A stretch of DNA of 64,000 nt from Callorhinus ursinus (taxonomy: Eukaryota; Chordata; Mammalia; Carnivora; Otariidae), in the NCBI RefSeq assembly GCF_003265705.1, contig NW_020312902.1, forward strand, positions 15,231,662-15,295,661, given 5' to 3'. How positions within the stretch are numbered: position 1 is the stretch's first letter; each line of letters starts with the position of its first letter. The notes beneath the pieces are model-generated. The model was not told the DNA's origin. It made no database searches and saw nothing but the letters and a program-made list of their open reading frames with translations. Positions 11,748 through 25,094 of this stretch are shown piece by piece. Both the position numbers and the translations under genes were made by a program.

Positions 11748-14700
11748 TAAATAGAATAATAGAAATGAACAAAAACCTTTTAAAACAATCACAAAATTTA
11801 CAAATAAATTGGTACAAAATAAATAGGAGAGACTGTAAATCTACAACATCGTTTGAATTATAAAATGCATTCATTATGACAATCAGCTCAGGAAACCTGT
11901 ACATGTCATCTGTGCTTCTTTAGGTTTATGTACACAGCTCTGAACACTGTGTTCGGAAAACTTCACTGCTGCGAAGCATGAAATTGTACACTATGACACA
12001 GTCAAGGCCGAAGAGGATGAAAATCAGACACAAAGCAGGGTCTTATTTCAGGGCCAACGCAATGTGGGCATTGGGCCTCAAAACCATGAAAAGGCCTATT
12101 AGAAGCCCAGATGGGGAGGCAGCTTCCATGGTACAGAGAGATGGATTCTGCAATCCAAGGTGGGAATTTAGAGGCCATCGCTGTTGTGGGGTCAGTTTGC
12201 CAACCTGGCCTGGGAGGGTGGGAGTGAGGAAGAAGGCTCTGGTCTCATCACAGCGGTTAGACCCCATCACCAGGAAACAACCTCTAAAGTATTTCACGGA
12301 GGTACTTGAGAGCCCTGCCATAACACAGGAGACCAGCCTCCCTCCTCATCCCAAACACTAGCCCATCAGGAATAGTGGTGGGCCCCAAAAAGAAGGGGGG
12401 GGCAGGGATGCTAGGGTCAACGTAAGAGCAGCAACCTCTTTATGACAAAAAAAGAAAACCACTGCCTTCTCAGGCACTTTAAGGGACCAGAGAACCCTAG
12501 GCTCCACGGATGAGGGGCTCTAGAAAATATCTCATCTTAGTCACAATGTATTAACAGTAGAGGCATATGTACATAATAAATAATAATATAAAATAAAGCA
12601 TATACATTTGTAGATTTAAAAGACTCCAGAAATAAGAGAAGTTAATGGACTGATACACTCCACCTTCACAGCAGACTTCAGACACGGGGACTAACGAATC
12701 AGAAGGTAGGCTGGGACTCTCTGGGGAATAAAAGTCCTGAGGCCTTATTCCTTCCCTTCTGCTGTGGGAGCCTGAGACCAGCTATGTATACCAAGGGGCC
12801 TGGGCTTCCAACAAAAAGGGAAGGCACCCAAGTCCCACCAGGTCTATGTAATAATTCTCTCCAAGGTGAACCTGAACAAGAATCTGGCCCCAAAGGAATC
12901 CCTTCCCAGGTGAATCCGTGTTGGTCAGATGTGGGCAAATGCCAGAAGATACCCTGCCAGGAGAGGCAAGCCATTCTTCCAGTTCATGTTTAAACTCAAC
13001 ATTAAGTGGGTATTCAAACTCAAAGACACATATACTAACTCAAGTCTTTCTCCTAGGACGTGTTGGAGCTGTGTACATAAAAACCTTGGTATACAAATTC
13101 CTAGAACTTGACTCTCTTGCTACTAGAACCTTTGTTTCTATGTCGCTTCAAGTACAGCCTGGTATTTCCCATCAAAAGATATTTACAACAATTCTAGTGA
13201 AAGGAGGTCAGTGGCTCTGGCACACACAGAAAGCTTACTTGTGCTGAGCCAACCGCAAAGGGCTAAGAAGCCAAGACAGTCCCCAGGCCAAGATGGCGGG
13301 AGGGAAGCTGCTCCAAGCTCTGCAGTTGCTGTGAACTGCCACCACCTCCTTCCGTCCCTCGGGCTGACCAGGGACTCTGGACCCTTCACACAGGGCAGAA
13401 GGAAAACCAGCAAGTAGGCATTCACTGCAGGAAGGATGCAAGTGTTAGAGGAAAAAGGCCCACTGCCACAGCCTTGAGGGACAGTGACCTCAGCAAGCTT
13501 GGCAAGGGTGCACCACTCACCCTCAAATGGAGGCAAATGAACCTCATCTTAGAGTTCTCTGAACTCATCTCTCTTATCAGTCCATTTGAATACAAAAGAA
13601 ATATGAAAAGATAAAGATCTGTAAATGGCCCTGAGATATAAAAATCCACTGAGTAGGTTGCTCATTGATAAATTTACATCAGAAAGTTTCTGAATCACCC
13701 CAAACCACTTTCATACTTAATTCTCTAAATCCCTCCTAACTCTGGATCAATCTACAACTCACACAAAGGTCCTTCCTTGCTGGACAGAAGCACCACTAGC
13801 CCAGAGCCTAGAGTGGAACCAAACCCAACCCAGAAACTGTGTCCTCAGATACCGCACTGGCGCCCAGAAGCCTCCACACCCTGAACTGCCAGCTCAATCA
13901 CCCCCCTGCAAGAAAAACTTGTCTCTGGGGTCAAAAGCGATAGGGGAGTTGTTCCTGTTGCTCATGCCATCGGAGAACTTGGGTCATGTGGTGGGTGCCA
14001 AGCCAACCCTCCCTGGCAGCTACTTCTTTGTTAAGCACCCTTCCCGCCCCAGCCTGGGTGAGTCTTTCGCTGGGAATCTTCGCTGGGGATCACCCCTGGC
14101 GAACCCTGGAGGAGTCTTGGGATCCTGGCCCAGGACAGGCGAAGAGAGCTACAGATCGCTACTGGCTGCTTTTCAGAAGATGAGAGGGTTGGGGTTTCTT
14201 CTTATTTCTGACCAGCCAGGACAAAGGCTCAGTCGGCCAGGGTCTTCTCCTCAACCTGAGAGAATGTGAGGGCAGAAGTTCATGGTCCCTGCTTAGCCCA
14301 AATTCCTATTACTTCCATTCCTAGTGAAAATGCAGTTCTACTTGTGTCTACCACTATTTTCCTAGACTTGGAAAAGCTGGTCCTTTAGTCAGATGGTACT
14401 GGGGAGAGCACAGGTAGATCTATTCACAGTTAATGTTCCATATTCATGTGGAGTTCTGCATTCAACCTTTGCACAGAAGTTCCTTAAAATAACATTAGAA
14501 AATGGCGAGGTGCCCCACTTCCTCCCACATGGGGAAGCCAATCATGTCAGCATGGGCACCGATCTCTTCCCTAAGTGAAGTGAGGAGGGAGGGTAGAACA
14601 GAGTTAAGTGGTGTGCCCTTTGAAATGCAAATCATGTAAGAACCAAGACTTAAACTAGTTGACTAGCACCCCAATGTCCGCCGTACATACACATCTTAAT

Positions 14701-15699
14701 GGTCTGTTTTCCTAAAAGTTTAAATATATGATTTTGGGCTTGCCTGATGAATACAGAACAGAGAGAAATAAAGGGAAAGAACCTGTAGGGCAGTAGGGAA
14801 AAAAAAAAACAAAACCCAAAAAACAAAACCTTCTCATTTATAAAGACAAAGCAGACTGTCCTGGGAACATCTGGCTACTAGGGATCCAGTTTCAGGTGGA
14901 ACCTCTGGGATGCTAGAGTGGCCAGAAGCAGGAGGCGGCCCTGTCTGGTCCCACAGAGCCAGGGCTGGAAGCCACCGCAGACAGGCGTGGGGTCTGACAA
15001 CGAGGGCTCCCGCAGCATTCAAGACCCCAGCACCTGGTCTGTGCCACAGCCCACTCCCCGCCACACTCACGAAGCCAGCAGCCCCAGGGGAGGAGGATCT
15101 AGGCGCGGTGCAAGTCTAAGACCCGGCCGCTGCACATGGAGACCTCAAACGTTTGAGGGTCTTTCTCCGCGGACTCCCCTTCATAGACATCTAACTGCAT
15201 AGAACTTATAAGCCAAAATCATCGTGCTGCCCGGTGAAGCCACGAGCCAGTGTTTCTCCTTCAACAGCCCGCGGGTAGTTTCCAGAGGGAAAGTAGGACC
15301 TGGGAGAAGAATCTGACCACTCAAGACGGTGAGTGTGATCCGAAGGGTCTTGAGCTTTCCCCAAAGCAGATGTAACTACAGCTGGGAATTATTTTCGATT
15401 CCCCGTTGTTATAAAATATGAATAATCCAAGGTAAAGAGTGGTGTGGAGAAAACAATCTCGGGAGGCTAAAATTTCATCCTCTTGGAGTAGGAGCCCGCA
15501 CGGCAAAGCCGTCCCGGCCAGCACTGCTCCACGGATGTCCCTAAAAGCCGCCACGCTGAGCAGGTAGCGTGGCAGGTATGATCATGGTGAGAAGTCAAGG
15601 AGCCAGCAGCTGCAATCCCCGCCTCTCACAGAGCTTTAGGACTTCATAAAGGAACGGCGGGGCTCTGACAAAGACCCAACACATTAACGCTGATTCTAG

Positions 15700-17550
15700 A
15701 AGCTCCTTCCAGAAGCAAGGCACCCTGAGACAGGCCACATGTGGACAAGCAGATCGGCAGGGAGAGGCTGAGGGGGGCAGAGATCCTGCAAGTCCGAGGA
15801 GGCACGGCGTGGCAGGCCGGGCTCCACCAAACCACCAGGAAGGCCAGCGCTGTCCGGGCCCGGAGCAGGGGTGTGCTTGTTGGGGGGGGGGGCGGAGGGC
15901 ACTCCCCTTGCAAGACCCAGGGTTCGCTTCCTTAGGGGGAACGCTCGTCTCTGCGCACGCTGGGGACAGTCCCAGTTCCCATGCCACACGGGGCTTGTGC
16001 TCAGCTCGATGCGTCTTAGAAACTGGGACCTTTTAACTTGGACGGATCTGTTTATAAAAGGGGATACTCGTGGGCCGGGGTCCCACTAACATTAAGCTAC
16101 AGAGCTGCGGGGGCTCGCGGCAGGTTGGGTGCCAGCAGCAGCGTAGGGGGCGCCCCTGTGACCCTAAGGGGCGTGGCACCTGACGAGGAAGACCCTCCAG
16201 GACGGACACCCCGGAGGAAATACTGTGGTAAACGTGCCTGGGACACTGGAGCCACCGAACCGCTTTCCATGTTGCCGGTGACTCCCCAGCCACAGCTCCC
16301 CTCGGCCCAGAGCCCAGGCTGAGGGACACGTTCCTACCTTGAGGAGGGAGAAGGAAACTGTCGCTTGGCCTGGGGCTTCCCTTCGACCAGGAGACCCAGC
16401 GACTAGAGGCAGCGTGGAGTAGCAATCCTCCACGCGCACCGCGGTCAGTCCTTCCGCGGACGCACGAACGTCGCCGACAGAACGCGCTATCCCTTGGGCT
16501 AACACTTAAAACAGATAAGATCGGTGAGAACTCGGTCCCTCAAGAAGTACCTCCTGACATTAATTTCACTGCACGTGATGAATTTGGTATTAAAGTAAGG
16601 CGGAGACACACACGAAACGGCCACGACACACATTTGGTTTCTGAATCCCTGTTTGGGGCCAAACCGACCCGGGGCTGGACAGGCAGCCTCTCCGGCTTGG
16701 GCCGCATCTGAGGCGGGAGGCACAGACGTCCTCGAGCGAGGACCACAGCCACCGCTCGGCCCCAGGAGCCCAGGGACAGAGGGGAAGAGGGACAGGGGGC
16801 TCCCTGGGAGGAGGAGGAGGAGGAGGAGGAGGAGGGGCGGGGGCCCGTCGTCCCCAGAGTTCCCTCCTTTAAACACCTGGGTCTGGCAACGCCTTCTGGG
16901 CACAGAGCCCAGCGCGCCGCGGGCAGCCCAGCTCCTTTCCGGACAATTAACGTCATCCCGGTGGGAAGGGGAGGAGCTTCGACTCCACACCGCGCGGTTA
17001 CTCAAAGGCCCTCTGGAAGATTTCCATTTGGCATCTGTGTAGCAGCATCCTGGGTTAACGAGAGCAAGGACGGGGAGGCGGGTGGCGGCGCTCTGGAGGC
17101 TGGGGCGCTGGGCTGGGGAGGCGGCCTGGCTGGGCCGGAGAATCCAGGCTGGAGGAATGGCGCCATGAAGTCACCTTGCCTCTTGCCAATGATAAACCAT
17201 GGGCTTCAAATTCATTAACATTCATTTTGGTGATAAAAATTCCTTAGAGTAGGAGCAAAAAATCACATTCCAAGCAAATGTTAAACCTTTCTGAGGGAAA
17301 GGGACACGGTTAAACATTAACTTAAAACAACACTGAGCTCACGGAGGCGACTGCAGGCCCCGCGCAGCCTCCGCCCCACAGTGGGACAGACCTGGCAGGT
17401 CTGCAACCGCAGTTTTCTTCATTCATCCTTCAAGTTCCACAGCGACACCCGCTGGGCACGGAGGAGGCGCGCCCCGCCCGAGGAGGGCCGCGCAGGCCGA
17501 GGGAGGAGGAGCGAGTCCATTCGGTTCGGGTCACGTCATGGAGTCACGGC
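15700..17550. other. GC-rich, CpG-dense block inside the CNNM2 3' UTR
   Basis: Visually high GC with many CpGs, especially 16.4-17.1 and 17.34-17.54 kb (for example GGCGCGCCCCGCCC near 17466). It contains a run of 11 G or more (about 15882-15892) and a (GGA)n tract (16807-16835). An AT-rich gap lies at 17.17-17.34 kb. CpG islands usually mark promoters, so its place at a 3' end is notable. Confidence 0.6.
16807..16835. repeat. (GGA)n microsatellite
   Basis: About nine GGA units on the + strand, reading as (TCC)n in the CNNM2 3' UTR. Confidence 0.9.
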
Positions 17551-17963
17551 AGAGTTCACACAAAACAACGTAAAACTCTGCAAAAGACACTGTTTAAAAA
17601 CATGATCTCTTGGAAAAATAAAAATAAAAATAAACCGCAACAATTTTCAACTTCATGCAGATTGAGGAAGGAGGAGAGTGAATAAAGATAAAAGGTACAA
17701 CTGAAAAAATAAACATGATTCTATTTGGGTGGAAGAAGTTCATCTCCAAAATCTCGAATGCCATGCCCTAGCTGCTGATGTCACACTTCTAGTTTCTGCT
17801 CCTGCCCTCGCCATCCTCCGCCGCTGCTTCCGGGAAGGGGACAAAGTCTTTGGTCTCAGGATGTTGCAGGATGCAGCATGGCACACAAGCTCACACTAAT
17901 GGGATTCACGGTCAGCTGGCCTGGGGCCTTGGGAGTGGGGGGTGAGGGTCGGCGGGGGGCGCC

Positions 17964-18215
<252 letters not shown>

Positions 18216-18489
18216 TTATTTTTAGGTGTTCTTGTCCCGACACTGTATTACATGTTAGAGTCCCCCAAAATGCCCGCACAGGTTTTTCTAGGAAAATATC
18301 ATCCTCGAATATAAACTGAGCCACTTTTCAAGTTCAAGTGGACTCTGGAGAACAAGTCAGTTTTTACTGATATAAGCCATTTCCAAGTTTTCATCTCAAA
18401 ATTTCACAGAGACTGGAAAATGGAGATAGGCTTCCATCAGCTGAAGCTGGCTCATTCTTTGGTTCAAAAGACGTCTTTATTCCAGACTA

Positions 18490-19104
<615 letters not shown>

Positions 19105-20554
19105 TTAAGTGAGGTACATAGAACAGTCAGCTCTTTATTTTCCAAATAATAAAAAGTAGAAATAGACCAGTTCGATCAACTTATACCAGATGCCTGAGCA
19201 TCGTACAGCTCACCACCTAGAGGACCCCCCGCCCCTGCCCTCGTCAGCAAAGGGTCCATTCAGTTCCCCTGCTCGGCCCTGTTCATGCACACAGTCCTTC
19301 CCCAGGCTCTGACCGCACCTGGGCCAGGAGCATCCCCGAGTGCCGTGAAATGCACAGGCCGTGGGGAGACACAGAAGCTCCCAGAAAGAAAACATGGGGC
19401 ATGGGAGGGCAGCACTTTGTTATTTTGCCAGAAGCAAAAGCAAAGTACTCTTGAGAATGTTTGTAAATCAGTATGTGTTTTTTTTTTTTCAGTTTGTTTC
19501 TCTTTTTTATTTTTTTTCAATATGTGTTTTAAAGGGATCCAAAGAGTTCTGTCTGTTCATACCATATCCCCCAACTGAACCTATTATCTTTGTCTCTGAC
19601 CCCAGTAAAATCCCCATCAGGCAGCCAAAGTGTGTCTCAGTGTTTCGGGAACACTAGAAGACTTTAAGACCAAACTCTTAAAAGGCTTAAGGGACCGTAG
19701 GTGCTGCGGGAGTCTTTGAGGAGATGGACAGTATTCATACGTTAAAACAAAGTGAAAGGAAATTCAGTGAGTTTAGTGTTGTTGCTCTCAAAGGCAAGTT
19801 GACTGTAGCTTCTAATGTACATTTTGTTGAAAATAAAATGCACCCTCACTTTCATCAAAGCTTCCTCCATTTTTGCTTTTCCAATCAAATCTGTTCAGTA
19901 AATATTAAAGAGGGTGTTCACACTGGACAGGCCCTGACCTGCGTTAATGTCACAGGACAGGAGGGGACCAATTCTGATGGAGATCAGGCCGGTCCGTCTT
20001 TGCAGTATGCCCCTGACAGATGCTCCCACAGGAGCTGGCCCTCGGCTGGTCCTGCCCTTCGACTCATCCACATCTGCCATCACGCCCATCAAAATCCACC
20101 CCCTCGGACTGATATGGCAGTCTCTCCCTCCATCCGTAGAGCTCCCCTGAGGGACCGCCACTCCTCTGCTACTTGAAAGAGCCCTGAAAAGTCTGAAGAT
20201 GGTTGTGTTCTCCTTCAGCCTCTTCTCATCCAGCTAAATACTTCGACGTCCTTCACATCACGTTTTGTCACTCCTTACCCTGTCCCGACCACCCTCTGAG
20301 ATTCCTTCCACTCAGTAAACGTCCCTCTTAAAATATGACAACCATAACAAACCGTGGTAAGTACTCAGTGAACCTCAAATGGTCAGTTCCCTTTCTCCTG
20401 AAACTGTCAAGCACAACTTCCCCTACAATTCTGTCAGATTTTCTGTTGTTCAGAATTAAACTCAGAGTAGCCGTTCCTCTGCTTGCTTCTACTTTTCTTC
20501 TGAAAGAACAAGGCAAATGAGTAATCTATCACGTTTTCTCTTCAGCAGAAGGGA

Positions 20555-20705
20555 ACTTTGGTCAGATGACCCAACTCTACTAAGTCTCAGACTCCCTATC
20601 TATCTGTAAGAAGATCATAAAGTCTGATGAGGACTCCAAAGGAGATAACGTACAAAGTGCTTGGCACAGCACCTGACACCTAACAAATACCCCGTCAATA
20701 AGCCT
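20555..20705 (+). mobile_element. MIR fragment
   Basis: MIR-like AGTCTCAGACTCCCTATCT, then the MIR 3' part GTGCTTGGCACAGCACCTG. In CNNM2 intron 6. Confidence 0.6.
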
Positions 20706-22748
20706 AGTTAACATTATTCTATTTCCTGTTTGCCTCATTCCCCACCTGTCCGCCAGGTGCCCAACCTCAGGTCCGAGCCTTTCTGTACTTGTGAGAGCCT
20801 CACCCGGGCTGACAGATGGAATTGTTCTTTTGAAACAAGGGATCCCACTGTATCCCTGGGCTTTAGCCCCAAATCACATCACCATTTCTATAGACGGTGT
20901 TTACGTCTGTATGTTATAATTTAAAGGTTAAAAAACCAAAACATTCAAAGGGCACTCTGCTTACTGATCAGACTGTGCATTGGCAGGCAGACGTCAGAGG
21001 CCCTACTTCTGAGTCTCCTGTTCTTTCCTCCTCAAGAGGATTACAGGGCAATTTCTCTGGTTTCCCCAAGGTATCTAGACCCCTAGTCCATTTCCTCTCA
21101 TCTCTTTTGTGAGATGAGCCCTCGCCTTTGCCAGGAACCCACTGCCCAGCGTCCCGGCCGCCGTGTGGGTAAGCAGACCCTGTTTCCCAGAACCCCTTCT
21201 ACAGCAGCGAGCGTGACAGGGACCCCACGCGACCAGCCTTTCGTGAACATGCAGTGAGACAGGAGTATTCACGCCAAGGAGAATAAAGACTTTAAAAGTG
21301 GCCAGCCCCCAGTTCAGGTCATGTTTTGTGGCCAAATTTATGTGCCAAATTTTTATAATAATTATGATAAAACATTCCCATTTTAATTCCTCTTATGCCT
21401 TCTCAGCACCTAGGAATTCTTTCTTTTTAGGAGTAAGCCAGAAAGGTAAAGAAACACTCCCAGCCTCCTCCATTGGAGCCACAAAGCACCTTTTGGAATA
21501 GGCTGGAAATCACTGGTTTAGTTCAACCTCCACCTATTCGGTATCAAATTATTATAATGCCAGCATCCTGAAGGCCTGCACCCACAAAATGGTGTTTTGT
21601 TTTGTGTTTTAATTATTACAGGACCAGATAGAGTGGACACGGCTCAGAAATCTCTAAGTTCCATGGGAAAAGTAAAATACAAATGACATTTTGTGAGCTT
21701 CACCCAAAAGTCACTTTTTTAAAGTCACTCTTGTTCAGCACTTGTGGTATTTTAAATAGGTGGCAGATGCTGGCAAACAAAATGGGGAGAAAACACACTA
21801 ACACAGGTACTGACACACAAATATGTATTTCTGTGCATATGTACGTATGTTGTGTGCACAGGCATGTTTATTCCGCCAGCTGGTTGGATTCAAACAGACC
21901 TACACATAAGATCTTATCCCCATACACCCCCAGCTTTTTCAGAGCAAAGACCTGAGGGAACATTAGCTTCTTTCTAGGACAAGTATTGCCTCTTTTACTA
22001 AATATCAGCATTTGAGAGTTTTGCTGAACCTGGATTAGGAACGCCAATTTCATCAGATTTTAAGATATAAGCTGTGTGGAACGAAATAAATACAGAAAAA
22101 CTCAACTCCCAAAAGCTCCGCAATTTTAATTAAAGAAAGATTAAACCTCTGCCTTTCTTTTTAGCTGCTGGACGTATTAGGCAGGCATGAGCGAACTCTC
22201 CTGCAGGGCGGGCAGCCGGGGAGGAATGTGCACAGCACTCGTTCAAAACAGAAAAGGAGACAGGACAAGCAGGGCCACCTGCCTGTCAGAGGCGGGGACG
22301 CACGTGCCCCGTTCGTGTGGCTGCTGGGACAAGGACCAAAGCAACAGAACCGAGAACGCTGCGGCCTCTGCAAACTCCACACACCCTGACTTTGCTGAGG
22401 TCAAAGAACCAAGAGCAGCCCCCTTGTGCTGCCCTGAAAGCCCAAGGTCAGCGGTGTGGGTGGGCCAGACAGGGAACAGTGATGACCCAGGCCAGCACCG
22501 TGCTCGCTTTCTGCGGGTCAGCACTACTCCCGCCCACACACCGCCTGCCAGGCTCCTGAACCCTTCCCATGACTGCTGTGGGCTTCTCCGTTCCTGGACA
22601 GCTCACTACCGTGTCTGGAAACGTGGAGAGTTCGAGACCTCCAAGAAAAACCGCAAACAACCTCGACCACATAAAGGGAACCGATCTGGCCGGCCAAGAC
22701 TTTGGCGGGGTGTCAAGGGAGGCAACCAGAAGAATTATGAAAAGGAAA

Positions 22749-22754
22749 CATGCA
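22749..22754 (-). promoter_or_regulatory. TGCATG, candidate RBFOX splicing motif downstream of the CNNM2 cassette
   Basis: Minus-strand TGCATG at intron positions +8 to +13 after the exon 6 donor. RBFOX proteins bind (U)GCAUG and promote inclusion when bound downstream of an alternative exon (established knowledge). Use here is inferred from position alone. Confidence 0.55.
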
Positions 22755-22761
22755 GAGTTAC

Positions 22762-22827
22762 CTGGAGAACCTGCTGCTAACAACTCTGTTCTGCTGACAA
22801 CAAAGGTACGAGACAGGGACAAAGGAA
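22762..22827 (-). CDS. CNNM2: CNNM2 exon 6, 22-residue alternative cassette (723-744)
   Basis: A 66-bp exon reading PLSLSRTFVVSRTELLAAG and ending SP plus a split codon. The length matches the 22-residue difference between the 875- and 853-residue human isoforms, so it is read as the alternative exon. It inserts Ser/Thr-rich residues after the CNBH core strands. The acceptor is strong (TTTTTCAG) and the donor is GTAACT. A TGCATG motif sits just inside the downstream intron (22754-22749). Confidence 0.95.
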
Positions 22828-23531
22828 CTGAAAAATGGAGAAAAACAGGGTGAGACCATATCAAAAGGCAAGAAAGGAGATCTCTGCACTCAGGGGACAG
22901 GAGTGGATACCTGTTCTACTAATATGAGCATTCAATTCCAGAAACGCAAAAGCCTATATGATATTATGGAAATTAAAAAAGGAACACATGCTGCTTTCCA
23001 GGAAGAGCAATATACGGAGCCTGAAATCAGAAGAAATCCTATTCAAATGGTTCTCTACTAACCTAGAAATCTCTTAAGCCATTAATACTCTATTGGGGCT
23101 TATAGCTCAAAACGTGCTCTTCTTAAGGATTTAAATCTCAACGAGCCACACAAAAGGGGGACTCAATTAATCAACTGACCCAAGAGCATGACCCAAGCCG
23201 CCCGCGCCAACAGAGCCTACAGCATCCCTCCCTGTGGCAAAGCAGTTAGTTATTCAATTCACAGACATCCTTAGTCTTGTAATTTTGCCTGATATTTTGA
23301 ATTGTTTTGGAATATTTTGAAAGTTCAAAGTATTAGAAGACAGTAAATAAAGAACGTTAGGCACAGGTCTCCTGGGAACGGTGGACCAAAGTCATCCTCA
23401 TCACTGCTACTCAGAGAGCTACAGGTCCGTCTGATTGAAAAGTCCAATCAACACTGCTCTCCCTGGCAGGAGTCCTATTTCTTGGGCAGGGTTGTTTTTG
23501 GGTTTTTTAGTTGTTTTTTATTTTTTCTTAT

Positions 23532-23720
23532 TTTTTTAAAAAAGATTTTATTTATTTGCGAGAGAGAGAGAGAGAAAGCATGAGCTGGGGGGCAGAGGGA
23601 AAGGGAGAAGCAGACTCCCCACTGAGCAGGGAGGCTGACGTGGGGCTTGATCCCAGGACCCTGAGATCATGACCTAAGCTGAAAGCAGACGCTTAACCAA
23701 CTGAGCCACCCAGATGCCCC
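23532..23720 (-). mobile_element. Can-SINE
   Basis: Inverted copy with AAGATTTTATTTATTTGCGA at the tail side and head CCACCCAGATGCCCC. A T-rich stretch (23487-23531) precedes it. Confidence 0.93.
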
Positions 23721-23939
23721 TCTGTTTTTTGTTTTTAAATTGCAGTATAATTGACACGCAATTGGGCGGGTCTTGAAATTGATTACTGTAGGATTTTTCT
23801 AGGCAATCAATATTAAGAAATAGAAATATTATCTTGAGATTAGGACACTAACTGTATCTCTCAATGAGTATACAAAATCCCAAATCCTACTTGTCGAGTA
23901 AAATACTGGGCTTTGTAATAAGTAAGATGTTATTAACGA

Positions 23940-24137
23940 GGGGCGCCTGGGTGGCTCAGTCGTTGAGCGTCTGCCTTTGGCTCAGGTCATGATCCCAGGG
24001 TCCTGGGATCGAGCCCAGCACTGGGCTCCCTGCTTGGCGAGGAGCCTGCTTCTCCCTCTCCCACTCCCCCTGCTGGTGTTTCCTCTCTCGGTGTGTCTCT
24101 CTCTGTCAAATAAATAAAATCTTTAAAAAAAAAAAAA
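23940..24137 (+). mobile_element. Can-SINE, well preserved
   Basis: Head GGGGCGCCTGGGTGGCTCAG, CT-rich body, AATAAATAAAATCTTT and an A13 tail. Target duplication ATGTTATTAACGAG / ATGCTATTAATGAG. Confidence 0.96.
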
Positions 24138-24469
24138 TGCTATTAATGAGATCCCCTTCCTTCCTGGCATTTCCCAATGAGGCCAGGCCGCTGCAGCCCC
24201 ACAGGGTTGCTGTATGGGAGGCCTGCTCCTCAACTCCTTTTCTGAATAGGATTTGCCTTTACATGAACCCACAGTTCATATAAATCGGGCTAATGTTTAG
24301 GCTTCAAGAATCAGTGATCAGTACATCCTTACTCTTGTAACTTTCTTTTCAAAGCCACCTTCTGAATCTGACTCTGCTAACCTGGGGCTAATTCGAGGCT
24401 GGCTGCCCAGTAGCAGTCACAAGTTCAACACCCAGCTCTTACACCGACATTTCCTCTGTGCTCTCAAGC

Positions 24470-24620
24470 TTACAAAGCACTCATATGGATAAGTATCATC
24501 ACATTCTATTCTTCTAACAATCACATGAGGTAACCTTATTATGTCCTTTTAATAAGGAGGAAACCAAGACCTTTCTCAAAGGCAGCCCACCGTATGCAGT
24601 GAAACTGCAGCTGTGGCCCA
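24470..24620. mobile_element. MIR-like fragment
   Basis: Core resembling CACATGAGGTAACCTTATTA followed by AAGGAGGAAACCAAGAC, as in the MIR core. Orientation not certain. Confidence 0.45.
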
Positions 24621-25072
24621 GGGCCTCCCAGACTAGTTAGGACCCTCCCCGCCCACTTGGGAGCATTGAGAGCAGACCACCTTCAAGTTTATAGCAGTCA
24701 CAATTAAGTGGGGTTAGACAGGCCCATGTTCACACTGGTGTTAGTCCACAGTTGGCAATGGGGAGGCTGGCCAATGTGGCTGAAAACCCCACAGCAGGAT
24801 ACTGAGAAGATGCATCTGGGGCAGGGGAGGCTGAGGGGCATGAAGAGAATCCTGAACACTTCCTTGGCTTCCTAACTGTAGTAACATCTTCGGGTGCCCA
24901 GGACAGTGTGTGGCGTGGCAGATGAAGACTAAGGTCACAAAAACAGATGGGTCTGGAGGTATCCCCTCCCCTTTTGAGACTGGTTTCCAGAAGCGGCCTA
25001 GGTTGTTTTAGGATGGGCTATTTTGAAGTTTGGGGTTTTTAAGTTTCCTAGCGCAGCATGTCATTTGGTTCT

Positions 25073-25094
25073 GTGGCCACAAGGTGGCACTGCA
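25073..25094 (+). promoter_or_regulatory. CTCF-like motif
   Basis: The core CCACAAGGTGGCAC (25077-25090) fits 13 of 14 positions of the CTCF core consensus CCASYAGRKGGCRS. Occupancy unknown. Confidence 0.4.

Larger units (their letters stand above)
9770..17963 (-). other. CNNM2: CNNM2 3' UTR (long form, predicted)
   Basis: From the stop at 17964 to the first canonical minus-strand AATAAA (9789-9784). No TTTATT occurs on the + strand between. No Can-SINE was seen in the interval, in keeping with selection against insertions. Shorter forms might use variant signals, for example GATAAA (minus strand, 11747-11742) or CATAAA near 12436. The end point is inferred. Confidence 0.6.

Noticed and set aside
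12565..12600. AATAAA cluster near 12.57-12.60 kb (also 17.61-17.72 kb)
   Set aside because: These lie on the + strand, opposite to CNNM2 transcription, and NT5C2 already ends at about 6.86 kb.
15595..17042. Several overlapping 90-168-codon frames on both strands
   Set aside because: They are in the CpG-dense 3' UTR, where stop codons are rare by composition. Mutually overlapping frames and poly-Ser/poly-Leu from (GGA)n show they are artefacts.
22187..22780. 197-codon plus-strand open frame across the CNNM2 cassette exon
   Set aside because: It runs antisense through exon 6 and its flanks with mixed composition and no domain.
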